Translations under genes and position numbers: made by a program | Shown: piece after piece, positions 34,541 through 43,758 of the stretch | Layout of the letters: each line of letters opens with the position of its first letter | How positions within the stretch are numbered: position 1 is the first letter of the stretch | Notes under the pieces: generated by a model | What the model saw: the letters and a program-made list of their open reading frames with translations, nothing else | What the model was told of the DNA's origin: nothing | The model's database searches: none | Assembly (NCBI RefSeq): GCF_900129095.1 | Contig: NZ_FQVA01000001.1 | Location: 930,001-994,000 of the forward strand | Direction of reading: 5' to 3' | Source of the DNA: Microbulbifer donghaiensis | GTDB taxonomy: Bacteria > Pseudomonadota > Gammaproteobacteria > Pseudomonadales > Cellvibrionaceae | DNA: 64,000 nt

Positions 34541-35893
34541 ATGCTATCCAGCCCGCCGAAACCCGGTTCCAACCGCAGCGTCCTGTCGGTCAGCGATCTG
34601 AACCGGGAAGTCAAGCACCTGCTGGAGAACAGCGTGCCGCTGTTGTGGGTAGGGGGGGAGATTTCCAACTTCGCTGCGCCCAGCTCCGGGCACTGGTACT
34701 TCACCCTCAAAGATGCGCGCGCGCAGGTGCGCTGCGCCATGTTCCGCGGCCGCAACCGGGCGGTCAGTTTCCGCCCGGAGAACGGCCGCGAGGTATTGAT
34801 CAGAGCCAGAGTCAGCCTTTACGAGGGCCGCGGTGAATTCCAGCTGATCGTGGAACATATGGAAGAGGCTGGTTTCGGCGCCCTGATGCGCCAGCTGGAA
34901 CAGCTCAAGGCCAGGCTGCAGGCCGAGGGGCTGTTTGATCCGGCGCGGAAGAAACCATTGCCCTTCCTGCCGACCAACATCGGCATAGTCACCTCCCCTA
35001 CCGGCGCCGCCGTCCGCGACATGATCCAGGTACTGGGGCGACGCTATCCCGCCGCCCGTATCGAGCTGTGGCCGGTACAGGTGCAGGGTCAGGGGGCGGC
35101 GCAACAGATTGCCGAGGCCATCACCAAGGCCGGCCGCCACGGACGCCACGACCTGCTGATCGTGGGGCGCGGCGGCGGCTCCCTGGAGGACCTCTGGCCT
35201 TTTAATGAAGAGGTGGTGGCCCGTGCCCTGGCCGCCTGCCCTATTCCAACCATCTCCGCCGTGGGGCATGAAACCGACACCACGATAGCCGACTTGGCTG
35301 CCGACCTGCGGGCCCCGACCCCTTCCGCGGCGGCGGAAATCGCCAGTGCCAATGCCGCCGAATTGCTGCAGACGCTGGCTACCTACCGGCACCGACTGAT
35401 CCGCGCGGCACGGCTGCAGCTGCGGCACCTGCGCCAGCAGGTGCAGCTCACCGGCAATCGGCTGCGCCACCCGAAAGAGCAGCTGCTGAATCGCGCACAG
35501 AAACTGGACCACCTGGAAATGCGGCTGCTCGGCGCCGGCCGACAGCAGACTCAGTCGCGCCGCAGCCAATTGCTGGCCGCCCTGCGCGCCTTCGCCCACT
35601 GCCACCCGGAACGCCGCCTGCAGGAAAGCCGTAAGCGCCTGCAACTCGATCGGCAAAACCTGGTCCGCGCAATCCAGTTGTTGCTGCACAAACGCGCGGA
35701 CCAGCTCAACCACCGAGCCCAGCTTCTGCACAACGTCAGCCCTCTCGCGGTACTGCAGCGGGGCTACGCCATAGTACGGGACGGACAGGGCCAGGTTGTG
35801 AAAAGCACCGGTGAGCTGCAAGTCGACCAGTCGGTTGACGTGCGCCTCGCCGATGGTGAGTTCTCCGCGCGCATCGCGAACATCAAGTCCTGA
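34541..35893 (+). CDS. xseA: Exodeoxyribonuclease VII large subunit
   Basis: 450 residues from ATG 34541. The N-terminal OB domain (VLSVSDLNREVKHLLENSVPLLWVGGEISNF) binds single-stranded DNA. The catalytic domain has GIVTSPTGAAVRDMI, LIVGRGGGSLEDLWPFNEE and ISAVGHETDTTIADLAADLRAPTPSAAAE. The long helical region follows, and the C-terminal LQRGYAIVRD segment ends the protein. XseA with XseB degrades single-stranded DNA from both ends. A fossil of its 3' end lies at 41.1-41.2 kb, which shows that this end was part of a tandem duplication. Confidence 0.96.
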   Translation: MLSSPPKPGSNRSVLSVSDLNREVKHLLENSVPLLWVGGEISNFAAPSSGHWYFTLKDARAQVRCAMFRGRNRAVSFRPENGREVLIRARVSLYEGRGEFQLIVEHMEEAGFGALMRQLEQLKARLQAEGLFDPARKKPLPFLPTNIGIVTSPTGAAVRDMIQVLGRRYPAARIELWPVQVQGQGAAQQIAEAITKAGRHGRHDLLIVGRGGGSLEDLWPFNEEVVARALAACPIPTISAVGHETDTTIADLAADLRAPTPSAAAEIASANAAELLQTLATYRHRLIRAARLQLRHLRQQVQLTGNRLRHPKEQLLNRAQKLDHLEMRLLGAGRQQTQSRRSQLLAALRAFAHCHPERRLQESRKRLQLDRQNLVRAIQLLLHKRADQLNHRAQLLHNVSPLAVLQRGYAIVRDGQGQVVKSTGELQVDQSVDVRLADGEFSARIANIKS

Positions 35894-35942
35894 CCCGGTG
35901 GCGCGAGAAAACTGAGCTGACGCAGCGCCACACTATAATTCC

Positions 35943-35972
35943 GGCGTAGATGGCTGACGGAGCGGTCTATGC
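35943..35972 (+). repeat. 30-base leader repeat, copy 1 (start of first transglycosylase gene)
   Basis: These 30 bases, which run into the start codon of the first array gene, are identical to 41253-41282 in front of the third array gene. The bases before them are also alike (TATAATTCC against AAAATTCTT). The copy carries the ribosome site GACGGAGCGG and a likely -10 box (TATAAT at 35934-35939). Confidence 0.85.
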
Positions 35973-38311
35973 AGAAATGTCATAGAACTGTTCACACGTA
36001 CACTTGGATCCTGTTAATCGTATCGGTAATGATTTTTGCTGTTGCCGGTTGCGGCAAGCAGGAGCGCGCTGCTGATGGCGAGGCTGCTGTTGCCGAGAGG
36101 CAAGAGACTCGCGAGGAAAGCCGCGCAGAAAGTCGCGCGGAAGAAAAACCTACCGCAAAGCGCGCGAAGCGGGAGGAAGCGCCCGCACCCGACTCTCGCG
36201 ACGCCTACTACCGCTTCATCAATTACATAGAAACCGGCGATCTCCTGGATATCAGGAAACACGGAACCATCCGATTTGTCAGTCTCTCGGGCGCCTCAGA
36301 AGACCAGCTACCGCGTGAAGGGGTCGTCACATTGCGACACTTCGAGCTCGCCAATAAGCTGGCAGATCGACTAAAGCTGAAAGCCAAATGGGTACGCGCG
36401 AGAACGCCGGACGAAGCGATCGAGCTACTCATCGCCGGCAAGGCCGATATTCTGGCCTACAACCTCACCATTACCGAACCGCGCAAGGAGTTGATCAACT
36501 TCAGCATCCCGGTGCGGCATACCCGGCAGAAACTGATAACCGGTGCATCCGGTCCTGACATCAGCGACCCGGCGCAACTGAAGGATATCGAATTTATCGT
36601 GCCCGCCGGTTCAAGCAACTTGCCAACCGCTCAGCGCCTGATAGAGGAACACCCAGAGGCCAACCTGTCCATGCAGCAAGTGGTCGTCTATGGTGACCGG
36701 GATATTCTCGTGGACCTGATCAACGAGAAGAATAACCGCGTCGCCATCCTCGACGACTATATCGCCGAGGACTTGAATTCCTACCGCGACGACTTGCGTA
36801 TTGGCGCAGACGTGACAGACGTGGAAAACATTGCATGGGGCCTGCGCAAGGACTCCAAGCTCCTGCTGACCACGACCAACAACTTTCTGACGCGCAACCT
36901 GGTAAAGGCCCAGGACGAGCGGCTCGGGGACTGGAAAGACATCAAGAAATCGGGCGTAGTCCGGCTGCTGACGTACAACGGCCCCACCACCTACTTTCTG
37001 TGGAAAGGCCTGCTGATGGGCTTCGATTACGATCTGGCCGTGGCGTTTGCCGAAAAGCATAAACTCCAATTGCAGGTCGTCGTCGTGCCTTACGATGAAA
37101 GCCTGGTCGACTGGCTGAAAGCCGGACGGGGAGACTTTGCCGGGGCTTCGATAACGATCACCGAAGAGCGAAAAAAAGATGGGATCAGCTTCACCACCTC
37201 CTATATGGAAACTCCGGAGCAAGTGGTCAGCAATAAACAGCGCGCCCCGATCGAAAAAGTACAGGACCTTGCCGGGCGCACTTTAACCTTGCGCGCCTAC
37301 TCGTCGTTCATGCCAACAGCACAGGCGATCAAGGACAGCGGTATCGATGTAAAGATCAAAGTGGCACCCCCGGGCATGTCCCAGTCGCAGATATTCAATA
37401 TGGTTGCAGAAGGCCTGCTGGACGCCACCATCGCCGACTCGGACAACGCGAAAATCGAGGCGTCCCTGCAGCCGGATCTGGTTACCGGAACACTACTGGG
37501 TGACCCCAAGCCCCAGGGCTGGATGGTGGTAACCAGGAACTGGCACCTGCTGCAAAACCTCAACAAGTTTCTGAAGGACTATCGGGAATCCAAAGAGTAC
37601 GCGCAAAAATTCAAAGCCTATTTCGAGCCCAACAAGCGCTTTACGCAGAGAGTCCGCGCGCGAATTATTCCGGGACAGGACCTCTCTCCCTTCGACAATC
37701 TGGTGAAGGCATCGGCGCTGGATTACGATTTCGACTGGCGACTGGTGACCGCACAGATGTGGCAGGAGAGTAACTTCAACCCAAAAGCCGTATCCCCTGT
37801 TGGAGCACAGGGCTTGATGCAGGTTATGCCCGCCACCGCGAGAGAGATGGGCTTCCCCCCGCCGCTGTTTGATCCGGAGCGCGGCATCAAGGCCGGTGTC
37901 AAGTATCTTAACTGGGTGCGCAACAGATTCGATCCGACCCTGCCAGTCGCCAACAAACTGTGGTTTATCCTCGCCTCTTATAATGCCGGCTACGGACATC
38001 TGCTCGATGCCCAGCGCCTGGCGGAACAGCTCGGCCTGGACCCCAATGTCTGGTTCGACAACGTCGAAGTTGCCATGCTGAAACTTGCGGAGCCCCAGTA
38101 TTTCAAAAAGGCACGTTATGGCTACGTCCGCGGTTCTGAGCCGGTCCAGTATGTCCGCAATATCAGTAACCTCTACAAGGCTTATGTAGAAGTTGCTACC
38201 GGGGAGGTCGCCGTGCGGCCGCCTCTGCGGAAAAAACCCGAGCAAAAGCCCCAGCGTGAACCTCGCATTCCTGAAATCGATTACGGTGACAGGGAGCGCG
38301 TGTCGGATTAA
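35969..38311 (+). CDS. MltF-like lytic transglycosylase lipoprotein with two solute-binding modules (array member 1)
   Basis: 780 residues. A lipobox (VAGC) near residue 27 predicts an outer-membrane lipoprotein. After a charged linker come two type 3 periplasmic solute-binding modules, about 85-305 (ETGDLLDIRKHGTIRFV) and 315-555 (LGDWKDIKKSGVVRLLTYNGP). A C-terminal SLT domain at about 585-740 has catalytic Glu600 in QMWQESNFNP, plus GAQGLMQVMPATA and ASYNAGYGH. MltF of E. coli has one binding module. Such enzymes cleave peptidoglycan to anhydromuropeptides, and the binding modules can control the active site. It heads a three-gene array. Confidence 0.88.
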   Translation: MQKCHRTVHTYTWILLIVSVMIFAVAGCGKQERAADGEAAVAERQETREESRAESRAEEKPTAKRAKREEAPAPDSRDAYYRFINYIETGDLLDIRKHGTIRFVSLSGASEDQLPREGVVTLRHFELANKLADRLKLKAKWVRARTPDEAIELLIAGKADILAYNLTITEPRKELINFSIPVRHTRQKLITGASGPDISDPAQLKDIEFIVPAGSSNLPTAQRLIEEHPEANLSMQQVVVYGDRDILVDLINEKNNRVAILDDYIAEDLNSYRDDLRIGADVTDVENIAWGLRKDSKLLLTTTNNFLTRNLVKAQDERLGDWKDIKKSGVVRLLTYNGPTTYFLWKGLLMGFDYDLAVAFAEKHKLQLQVVVVPYDESLVDWLKAGRGDFAGASITITEERKKDGISFTTSYMETPEQVVSNKQRAPIEKVQDLAGRTLTLRAYSSFMPTAQAIKDSGIDVKIKVAPPGMSQSQIFNMVAEGLLDATIADSDNAKIEASLQPDLVTGTLLGDPKPQGWMVVTRNWHLLQNLNKFLKDYRESKEYAQKFKAYFEPNKRFTQRVRARIIPGQDLSPFDNLVKASALDYDFDWRLVTAQMWQESNFNPKAVSPVGAQGLMQVMPATAREMGFPPPLFDPERGIKAGVKYLNWVRNRFDPTLPVANKLWFILASYNAGYGHLLDAQRLAEQLGLDPNVWFDNVEVAMLKLAEPQYFKKARYGYVRGSEPVQYVRNISNLYKAYVEVATGEVAVRPPLRKKPEQKPQREPRIPEIDYGDRERVSD

Positions 38312-38505
38312 ACGCCTTGCCATTGAATCGCGGCGAACCTTTCACCGGAACCTAACGACAAACGCCTTTGCGCTCCCGCCCTACTGACACCAGGCGCAGC
38401 CGACACCAGCCAGTCTGTACCCAGCGGCAGGACGGAGAGGTGCTGGACATCATGGAATTTAGCTGCCGATGAAACTCATTATCCACAAATCGCACTTAGC
38501 GACAG

Positions 38506-38562
38506 TGGCACCCCGACATTACCATTAGCTGCCAGTGGCAGACTGCCGAGCGCGGGGTGCCA
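38506..38562 (+). other. Nested hairpin between array members 1 and 2
   Basis: A perfect 10-bp stem TGGCACCCCG (38506-38515) with CGGGGTGCCA (38553-38562) encloses a smaller hairpin CTGCC-AGT-GGCAG. It lies in the 314-base gap between the first two array genes. It could be a processing or termination structure. The rest of the gap shows no gene. Confidence 0.5.
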
Positions 38563-38625
38563 GCCAGTTCTCTTTGAGTGCCTGTCGAGCCCCCACATCT
38601 CAGATGTGACACGCAGGAGATGGCC

Positions 38626-41007
38626 GTGAACAAAAGCCAAACCGAACGTCGACACTGCAGCACCAATTATTATTCTTGCCTCTTCATCACAGTTCTGGCA
38701 CTCCTTATCGGAGCTTGCGATAGGCAAGAGCGCGAAGAAACTGCCAGGGATGAGCAGGTAGCCGAGGAGCGTCAAACGGAATCAGCCGAGGTCAGCGAGC
38801 AACGCACGGAATCTTCTGGCGCGAGCAAAAAATTCAGCAATTATCAAGAGACCGGCGATCTCGCCGATATCGAGAAACGCGGCATTATTCGCTTTGTGCA
38901 ATTGTACGAGGACCCGAATGGCGCGCTGGCCCGGAGTGCGATTGTCAGCCAAAGCAATACTCAACTGGCTAAACGATTGGCCGCAAAGCTGGGACTGACT
39001 CCATATTTCCTGGTTGCTGAGACCCCCCAGCAAGGCATAGAAATGATCATCAACGGCGAGGCCGATGTGTTCGCCGAGAGCCTCGAGGCCACTGAAGAGC
39101 GGAGCAAGCTTCTCGGCCTCACCGAACCGCTTCAGAGGACTCAACGAGTATTGGTAACCGGAAAAAAAGGACCGGACATCAGCAGCGTCAAGCAATTGAA
39201 AAACGTCGAACTCACCGTACTCAAGGACAGCACATTATCCGAGGCGGCCAAGCAAATTGCGGCTGAAAATGCCTCATCAAATATCACCGTGCGAGAACTC
39301 CCGATGGATGAACTTACCGGCGAGCTGCTCGAATCCATCGACGGAAGCGATCCGATTATCACGATCATGGCAGAGCGCACTGCCGAAACCCTGGAAGGCT
39401 TTCAGGGTGAGGCGAAAATTGGTGACAAGGTCAGCGACGAGCCGGTGGCTATCGTGTGGGCAGTGCGCAAGGATGCCAATAATCTGCGCACCAGAATCAA
39501 CAACTTCCTGATCGACACCCTGGTAAAAGCCCCACCGCAAAGGGAAGCAGACTGGAAATCCATCAAGGAGTCCGGCGTCTTGCGCTTCGCCACCTACAAT
39601 GGGCCCGGCTATTTTATCTGGAAAGGCGTCCTTACAGGCCTCGATTATGAACTCGCGAGCAAATTCGCCGAAGAAAACGATCTGGAGCTGCAGATTATCG
39701 CAGTGCCAGATAAAAAGGATCTAACGGATCTACTCAAGACCGGGCAGGCGGATATTGCGGGAGCATCCACTACGATTACTGAAAGCCGCCGCAAGCAGGG
39801 AGTGGATTTCACCACTCCAATCCTCGAAACCACTCAGACTGTCCTCAGCAACAAGAAATCACCGCCGATCAATACTCTGCAGGACCTCAATGGTCGAACC
39901 CTGACATTACGCTCGGGATCCGCTTTTATCGAAACGGCAAACACGCTGCGCCAGAGTGGCGTTGACGTGAAAGTGGAAGTGGCACCCGAGGACGCCTCCT
40001 TCGGAGACATTATCAAAGGCGTCGCCAGCGGCGAGTTCGACGCAACTCTCGAGGACACCAACCTCGCCGCGATACAGGCGGCCCTCTACCCCGAACTGGT
40101 CGCCGGCGCGGTCGTCAGCGATCCACTGCCCCAGGCGTGGATGGTCGAGCGGGATAACAACACCCTGCTCGAGAAGGTCGACCAGTTTCTCGAGGAGTTT
40201 CTTGGCGTCAAGAAAAACCGGGCAATGGTCGACAACTATTACAAGCCAAACAAGCAACTGCTCAAGAGAGCGGAGGCCCCGGTCATGCCAGGAGGAGAAT
40301 TATCCCCCTACGACAAGCTGGCCAAGAAGTTCGCCCTGAAGCACAACCTCGACTGGCGTCTGGTCGTCGCTCAAATGTGGCAGGAAAGCAATTTCGACCC
40401 GAAAGCAGAATCACATATGGGGGCCCAGGGATTAATGCAGGTAATGCCGCGCACTGCGCAAGAGATGGGATTCGACGGGCCGTTATTCGACCCAGAGCAT
40501 TCAGTCCACGCCGGCACCAAGTATCTGGACTGGGTAAGGGAACGCTTTGAGGACGAACTGCCGGCGGACGAAAAGCTGTGGTTTGCACTTGCCGCCTATA
40601 ACGCCGGTATCGGCCACTTGCGCGACGCCAGGTTGCTGGCGAAAAAACTGAACCTGGATCCGAACCAGTGGTTCGACAATGTCGAAGTCGCGATGCTCAA
40701 GCTCTCAGAGCCGCGCTACTTCGAGAAGGCGCGATATGGCTACGCCCGCGGGGCAGAGCCCGTGCAGTATGTGAAAAATATCAGCAATCTTTACCGGGCC
40801 TATACCGATATGGCCAGTGGCGATATTGCACGGCTCCGTCACCCGCTCCCCGGTTATTTTTCCGAAGCATCGCCCGGCCGCTCGCTTATCACTGGAGTGA
40901 CAGGACAATTTTGCCCTCAGCAATCAGGGGCCACGCTTTTTCCTCCCAGGCACTCGGTATTGCCATCTTCGCTGCTGCCGACAGCGGCCTCTCCGTGGAG
41001 CCAGTGA
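38626..41007 (+). CDS. MltF-like lytic transglycosylase lipoprotein with two solute-binding modules (array member 2)
   Basis: 793 residues from GTG 38626, which has AGGAG at 6 bases. The ATG at 38620 is too close to that site. The lipobox LLIGAC is followed by a Glu-rich linker, two type 3 solute-binding modules (ETGDLADIEKRGIIRFV; ADWKSIKESGVLRFATYNGP) and an SLT domain with catalytic Glu587 (QMWQESNFDP, GAQGLMQVMPRTAQEM). It is the most diverged of the three. Its last 39 residues (from about VTGQFCPQQSG) are read from the antisense strand of a decayed qor fragment, so the natural C-terminus was replaced. Confidence 0.85.
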   Translation: MNKSQTERRHCSTNYYSCLFITVLALLIGACDRQEREETARDEQVAEERQTESAEVSEQRTESSGASKKFSNYQETGDLADIEKRGIIRFVQLYEDPNGALARSAIVSQSNTQLAKRLAAKLGLTPYFLVAETPQQGIEMIINGEADVFAESLEATEERSKLLGLTEPLQRTQRVLVTGKKGPDISSVKQLKNVELTVLKDSTLSEAAKQIAAENASSNITVRELPMDELTGELLESIDGSDPIITIMAERTAETLEGFQGEAKIGDKVSDEPVAIVWAVRKDANNLRTRINNFLIDTLVKAPPQREADWKSIKESGVLRFATYNGPGYFIWKGVLTGLDYELASKFAEENDLELQIIAVPDKKDLTDLLKTGQADIAGASTTITESRRKQGVDFTTPILETTQTVLSNKKSPPINTLQDLNGRTLTLRSGSAFIETANTLRQSGVDVKVEVAPEDASFGDIIKGVASGEFDATLEDTNLAAIQAALYPELVAGAVVSDPLPQAWMVERDNNTLLEKVDQFLEEFLGVKKNRAMVDNYYKPNKQLLKRAEAPVMPGGELSPYDKLAKKFALKHNLDWRLVVAQMWQESNFDPKAESHMGAQGLMQVMPRTAQEMGFDGPLFDPEHSVHAGTKYLDWVRERFEDELPADEKLWFALAAYNAGIGHLRDARLLAKKLNLDPNQWFDNVEVAMLKLSEPRYFEKARYGYARGAEPVQYVKNISNLYRAYTDMASGDIARLRHPLPGYFSEASPGRSLITGVTGQFCPQQSGATLFPPRHSVLPSSLLPTAASPWSQ

Positions 41008-41045
41008 GCGTCAGGCGCTTGGACATCGCCGGCGATAGCAATTAC
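40889..41045 (-). pseudogene. Fossil of the 3' end of the quinone oxidoreductase gene
   Basis: On the minus strand this reads SKRLTLTGSTERP, then EEKAWPLIAEGKIVLS and a stop. The intact enzyme at 43759 has LKRLTLTGSTLRP and EEKVWPLIAEGKI, ending KIVLNLS. The fossil therefore keeps the last part of the gene with an internal deletion between two KI positions. It overlaps the 3' end of array member 2, which reads through it antisense. It has no start of its own. Confidence 0.85.
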
Positions 41046-41059
41046 CCGAGCGCCGAGAA

Positions 41060-41200
41060 TATACGCCAGCGAGAGCCCCCGCGACCCAGCTGTTGCTCGA
41101 TTCCAGCCCCCTGGCGGTACCGGAGCGCGGACATGCGGTAGTGCGCGGCGATAACGACCAGGTGGTAAACAGTACTGACGCGCTCCGCGCCCTAGCGTAG
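41060..41200 (+). pseudogene. Fossil of the 3' end of xseA
   Basis: In one frame it reads QLLLDSSPLAVPERGHAVVRG, split here as QLLLDSS and PLAVPERGHAVVRG, then NDQVVNST and a stop at 41198-41200. The intact XseA has QLLHNVS, PLAVLQRGYAIVRD and GQVVKST in the same order. Upstream similarity decays near 41060, where it meets the qor fossil. It is followed by the same leader that follows intact xseA, so the whole junction xseA-to-array gene was copied. Confidence 0.85.
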
Positions 41201-41252
41201 CGCCCAAAACCCGACCTTCGGGGAAGCGGACAGGGCAGACACTAAAATTCTT

Positions 41253-41282
41253 GGCGTAGATGGCTGACGGAGCGGTCTATGC
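41253..41282 (+). repeat. 30-base leader repeat, copy 2 (start of third transglycosylase gene)
   Basis: Identical to 35943-35972. It provides the ribosome-binding region and start context of array member 3, at the same place relative to the xseA fossil as the first copy has to intact xseA. Confidence 0.85.
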
Positions 41283-43552
41283 TAAGCCGTTACAAAGACC
41301 TCCAATTACTAGGCGCGACGCTACTTGCGGTAGTTGTACTGGTATTGGTTACGGCCTGCGGAAAACCGGATCGCAAGGCCGAAGAAGCAGCCCCGGCTGA
41401 AGCCGCAATCGCTGCAGGTGAAACCTCAGACCTTCCTTCCGGTCAGAAACAGGTCGAATTTACTAACTACATTGAAACCGGCGACCTGGCCGCCCTGAAA
41501 AAGCGCAAAATCATTCGATTTGCCACCTTTTCGAGCCCTCTCGGGAATCCGTTGCCGCGCTCAGCCATCGTTACGCAACGCCATATTGAGCTGGCCATAG
41601 CCCTCGCCAGGAGACTCAGGCTGGAACCCATGTGGGTGGATGCAGAATCTCCGAGCCACGCCATATCCCTGGTAGAGGACGGCCACGCGGATATCATTGC
41701 CGACAACTTGACCGCCACAAGTGAGCGGGAGAAGCGACTGAATTTCACCCAGCCCCTGATGCATATCGAGCAGAAACTCATCACCGGCCCACGTGGCCCC
41801 GCGATCGACAGCCCGCAAAAATTGCACAATGTAAGACTTCTCGTCCTCAAGGGAACAACACACCTGGATACCGCCAAGCGACTGATAAAAGAGAATCCGG
41901 GTGCCGGTATCACACTGCAGGAAGTCCCCTATAACGACGACCTGGACGTGCTCATGGATCTTGTCAACGAAAACCCAAATCAAGTCTCCATTCTTGACAG
42001 CAATGAAGCGGAGGCCATGCGTGAGTATCGCGACGACATACGTATCGGTGCCAGTGTTTCCGAGAAAGAGAATATTGCCTGGGGGCTACGAAAGGATTCG
42101 AAACGCCTGCTGGCTACCGTCAATAACTACCTGACCCGGCATCTGGTCACCGAAAGGGAAGACCGTATTACCGACTGGCGAGAAATCAAAAAGTCCGGCC
42201 TGATCCGGTTTTTAACCTACAACGGTCCCACGACCTATTTTCTCTGGAAAGGGGTTTTGATGGGCTTTGACTACGACCTGGCCAAAGCCTTTGCCGACAA
42301 GCACAATCTGCAGCTGCAGGTCATCGTGGTTCCCTACGATGAAAACCTGATTGACTGGCTCAAGGCGGGGCGCGGGGACTTCGCCGGCGCGTCGACGACG
42401 ATCATCGAAGGGCGCAAGGAGCAGGGGATATCCTTTACCGCCTCCTACCTCGAGAGTCCCGAGCGGGTAGTCAGTAATAAAAATCGTCCGCCGATAGACA
42501 AAATACAGGATCTCACCGGGCGCACACTGACCCTGCGGGCCTTCTCCTCGTTTATCCCCACGGCCAACACCATCAGGGACAGCGGTATTGACGTCGAGAT
42601 TAAGATTGCCCCCCCGGGCATGTCCCTGTCGCAAATCTTCAACATGATCGCCGAGGGGTTGCTGGACGCCACTATCGCCGACTCCGGCTCGGCGACAATC
42701 GAGGCTTCGCTGCAGCCCAATCTGGATGCCGGGACCCTGCTCGGCGATCCCAAACCCCAAGGTTGGATGGTGGTAACCAAGAACTGGCACCTGCTGCAAA
42801 ACCTCAGTAAATTTATTGAAGAGTTCCGCAAGACCGAACAGTACCAGCGGAAATACCAGGTGTATTTCGAGCCCGACAAACGCTTCACGCAGCGAGTCAG
42901 TGCGCGAGTGATTCCGGGGCAGGATCTCTCCCCCTTCGACGAACTGATCAAGGACTCATCACTTAACTACGATTTCGACTGGCGCCTGGTGGTCGCGCAG
43001 ATGTGGCAGGAAAGTAACTTCGATCCCAAGGCAGTGTCGCCCGTCGGCGCCCAGGGCCTGATGCAGCTGATGCCAGCCACGGCGGAGGAGATGGGATTTC
43101 CGCCGCCGGTGTTCGAACCGGATCGCAATATCCAGGCCGGCGTCAAATATCTCAACTGGGTGCGGGACAGGTTCGACCCGACCCTGCCGACCCTCAACAA
43201 GCTCTGGTTTACCCTCGCCGCCTACAACGCCGGTTACGGCCACCTGCTCGACGCCCAGCGACTGGCGGAAGAGCTGGGCCTGGATCCCAACGTCTGGTTC
43301 GGCAATGTCGAAGTCGCGATGCTAAAACTGGCTGAGCCGCAGTACTTCAACAAAGCCCGCTACGGCTATGTGCGCGGCTCGGAACCGGTGCAGTATGTGC
43401 GCAAGATCAGCAATCTCTATAAGGCCTATGTCGATGTGGCCACCGGCGAAGTCAGCGTCCGCCCACCCCTGCGCAAGCCAGAAATTGTCCCCGCAATGCC
43501 GGAACGCGGTACCGGCGGCAGTGAACAGATAACCGAGCAGAATACCCCGTAG
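41279..43552 (+). CDS. MltF-like lytic transglycosylase lipoprotein with two solute-binding modules (array member 3)
   Basis: 757 residues. The lipobox is VTAC near residue 23. The two solute-binding modules start at ETGDLAALKKRKIIRFATF and TDWREIKKSGLIRFLTYNGP, and the SLT domain has catalytic Glu578 (QMWQESNFDP, GAQGLMQLMPATAEEMG). It is closest to array member 1, sharing long stretches such as FLWKGVLMGFDYDLA and GLLDATIADS. Together with the shared leader this marks it as a direct copy. The first module of each protein is more diverged than the second, so the first may have the freer ligand choice. Confidence 0.88.
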   Translation: MLSRYKDLQLLGATLLAVVVLVLVTACGKPDRKAEEAAPAEAAIAAGETSDLPSGQKQVEFTNYIETGDLAALKKRKIIRFATFSSPLGNPLPRSAIVTQRHIELAIALARRLRLEPMWVDAESPSHAISLVEDGHADIIADNLTATSEREKRLNFTQPLMHIEQKLITGPRGPAIDSPQKLHNVRLLVLKGTTHLDTAKRLIKENPGAGITLQEVPYNDDLDVLMDLVNENPNQVSILDSNEAEAMREYRDDIRIGASVSEKENIAWGLRKDSKRLLATVNNYLTRHLVTEREDRITDWREIKKSGLIRFLTYNGPTTYFLWKGVLMGFDYDLAKAFADKHNLQLQVIVVPYDENLIDWLKAGRGDFAGASTTIIEGRKEQGISFTASYLESPERVVSNKNRPPIDKIQDLTGRTLTLRAFSSFIPTANTIRDSGIDVEIKIAPPGMSLSQIFNMIAEGLLDATIADSGSATIEASLQPNLDAGTLLGDPKPQGWMVVTKNWHLLQNLSKFIEEFRKTEQYQRKYQVYFEPDKRFTQRVSARVIPGQDLSPFDELIKDSSLNYDFDWRLVVAQMWQESNFDPKAVSPVGAQGLMQLMPATAEEMGFPPPVFEPDRNIQAGVKYLNWVRDRFDPTLPTLNKLWFTLAAYNAGYGHLLDAQRLAEELGLDPNVWFGNVEVAMLKLAEPQYFNKARYGYVRGSEPVQYVRKISNLYKAYVDVATGEVSVRPPLRKPEIVPAMPERGTGGSEQITEQNTP

Positions 43553-43670
43553 CCCGCAAAGCGAGCCTCAGCAAAAAGCGGACAAGATTAGCGGCCGGGC
43601 CCAGAGGCGCCATCCGAAGGCCTCATTACCATTTAGCCTGACAGCGCTACCGGAGACAGGTATGCCTGAT

Positions 43671-43757
43671 CGCAATATCAGCAACCTGTAAAAGGCCTGT
43701 GCCGGTGCGGCTTCGGGCGAGGTCACCACGACCGATTCGCGCACCACTCCCCAGCTT
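43671..43757 (+). pseudogene. Fossil 3' tail of a fourth transglycosylase gene
   Basis: The translation RNISNL*KACAGAASGEV matches RKISNLYKAYVDVATGEV near the C-terminus of array member 3, with a stop in place of Tyr. Only about 28 codons remain, directly before the 3' end of qor. It is probably what is left of the second gene of the duplicated unit. The 118 bases before it hold no feature I can name. Confidence 0.7.
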
Positions 43758-43758
43758 C

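Noticed and set aside
34544..35821. A 425-codon frame antisense to xseA
   Set aside because: It mirrors the codon bias of xseA and has no recognisable domain. The XseA frame has all family motifs.
40668..41207. Open frames on both strands over the region between array members 2 and 3
   Set aside because: They run across the qor and xseA fossils in wrong frames. The fossil frames explain the region better.
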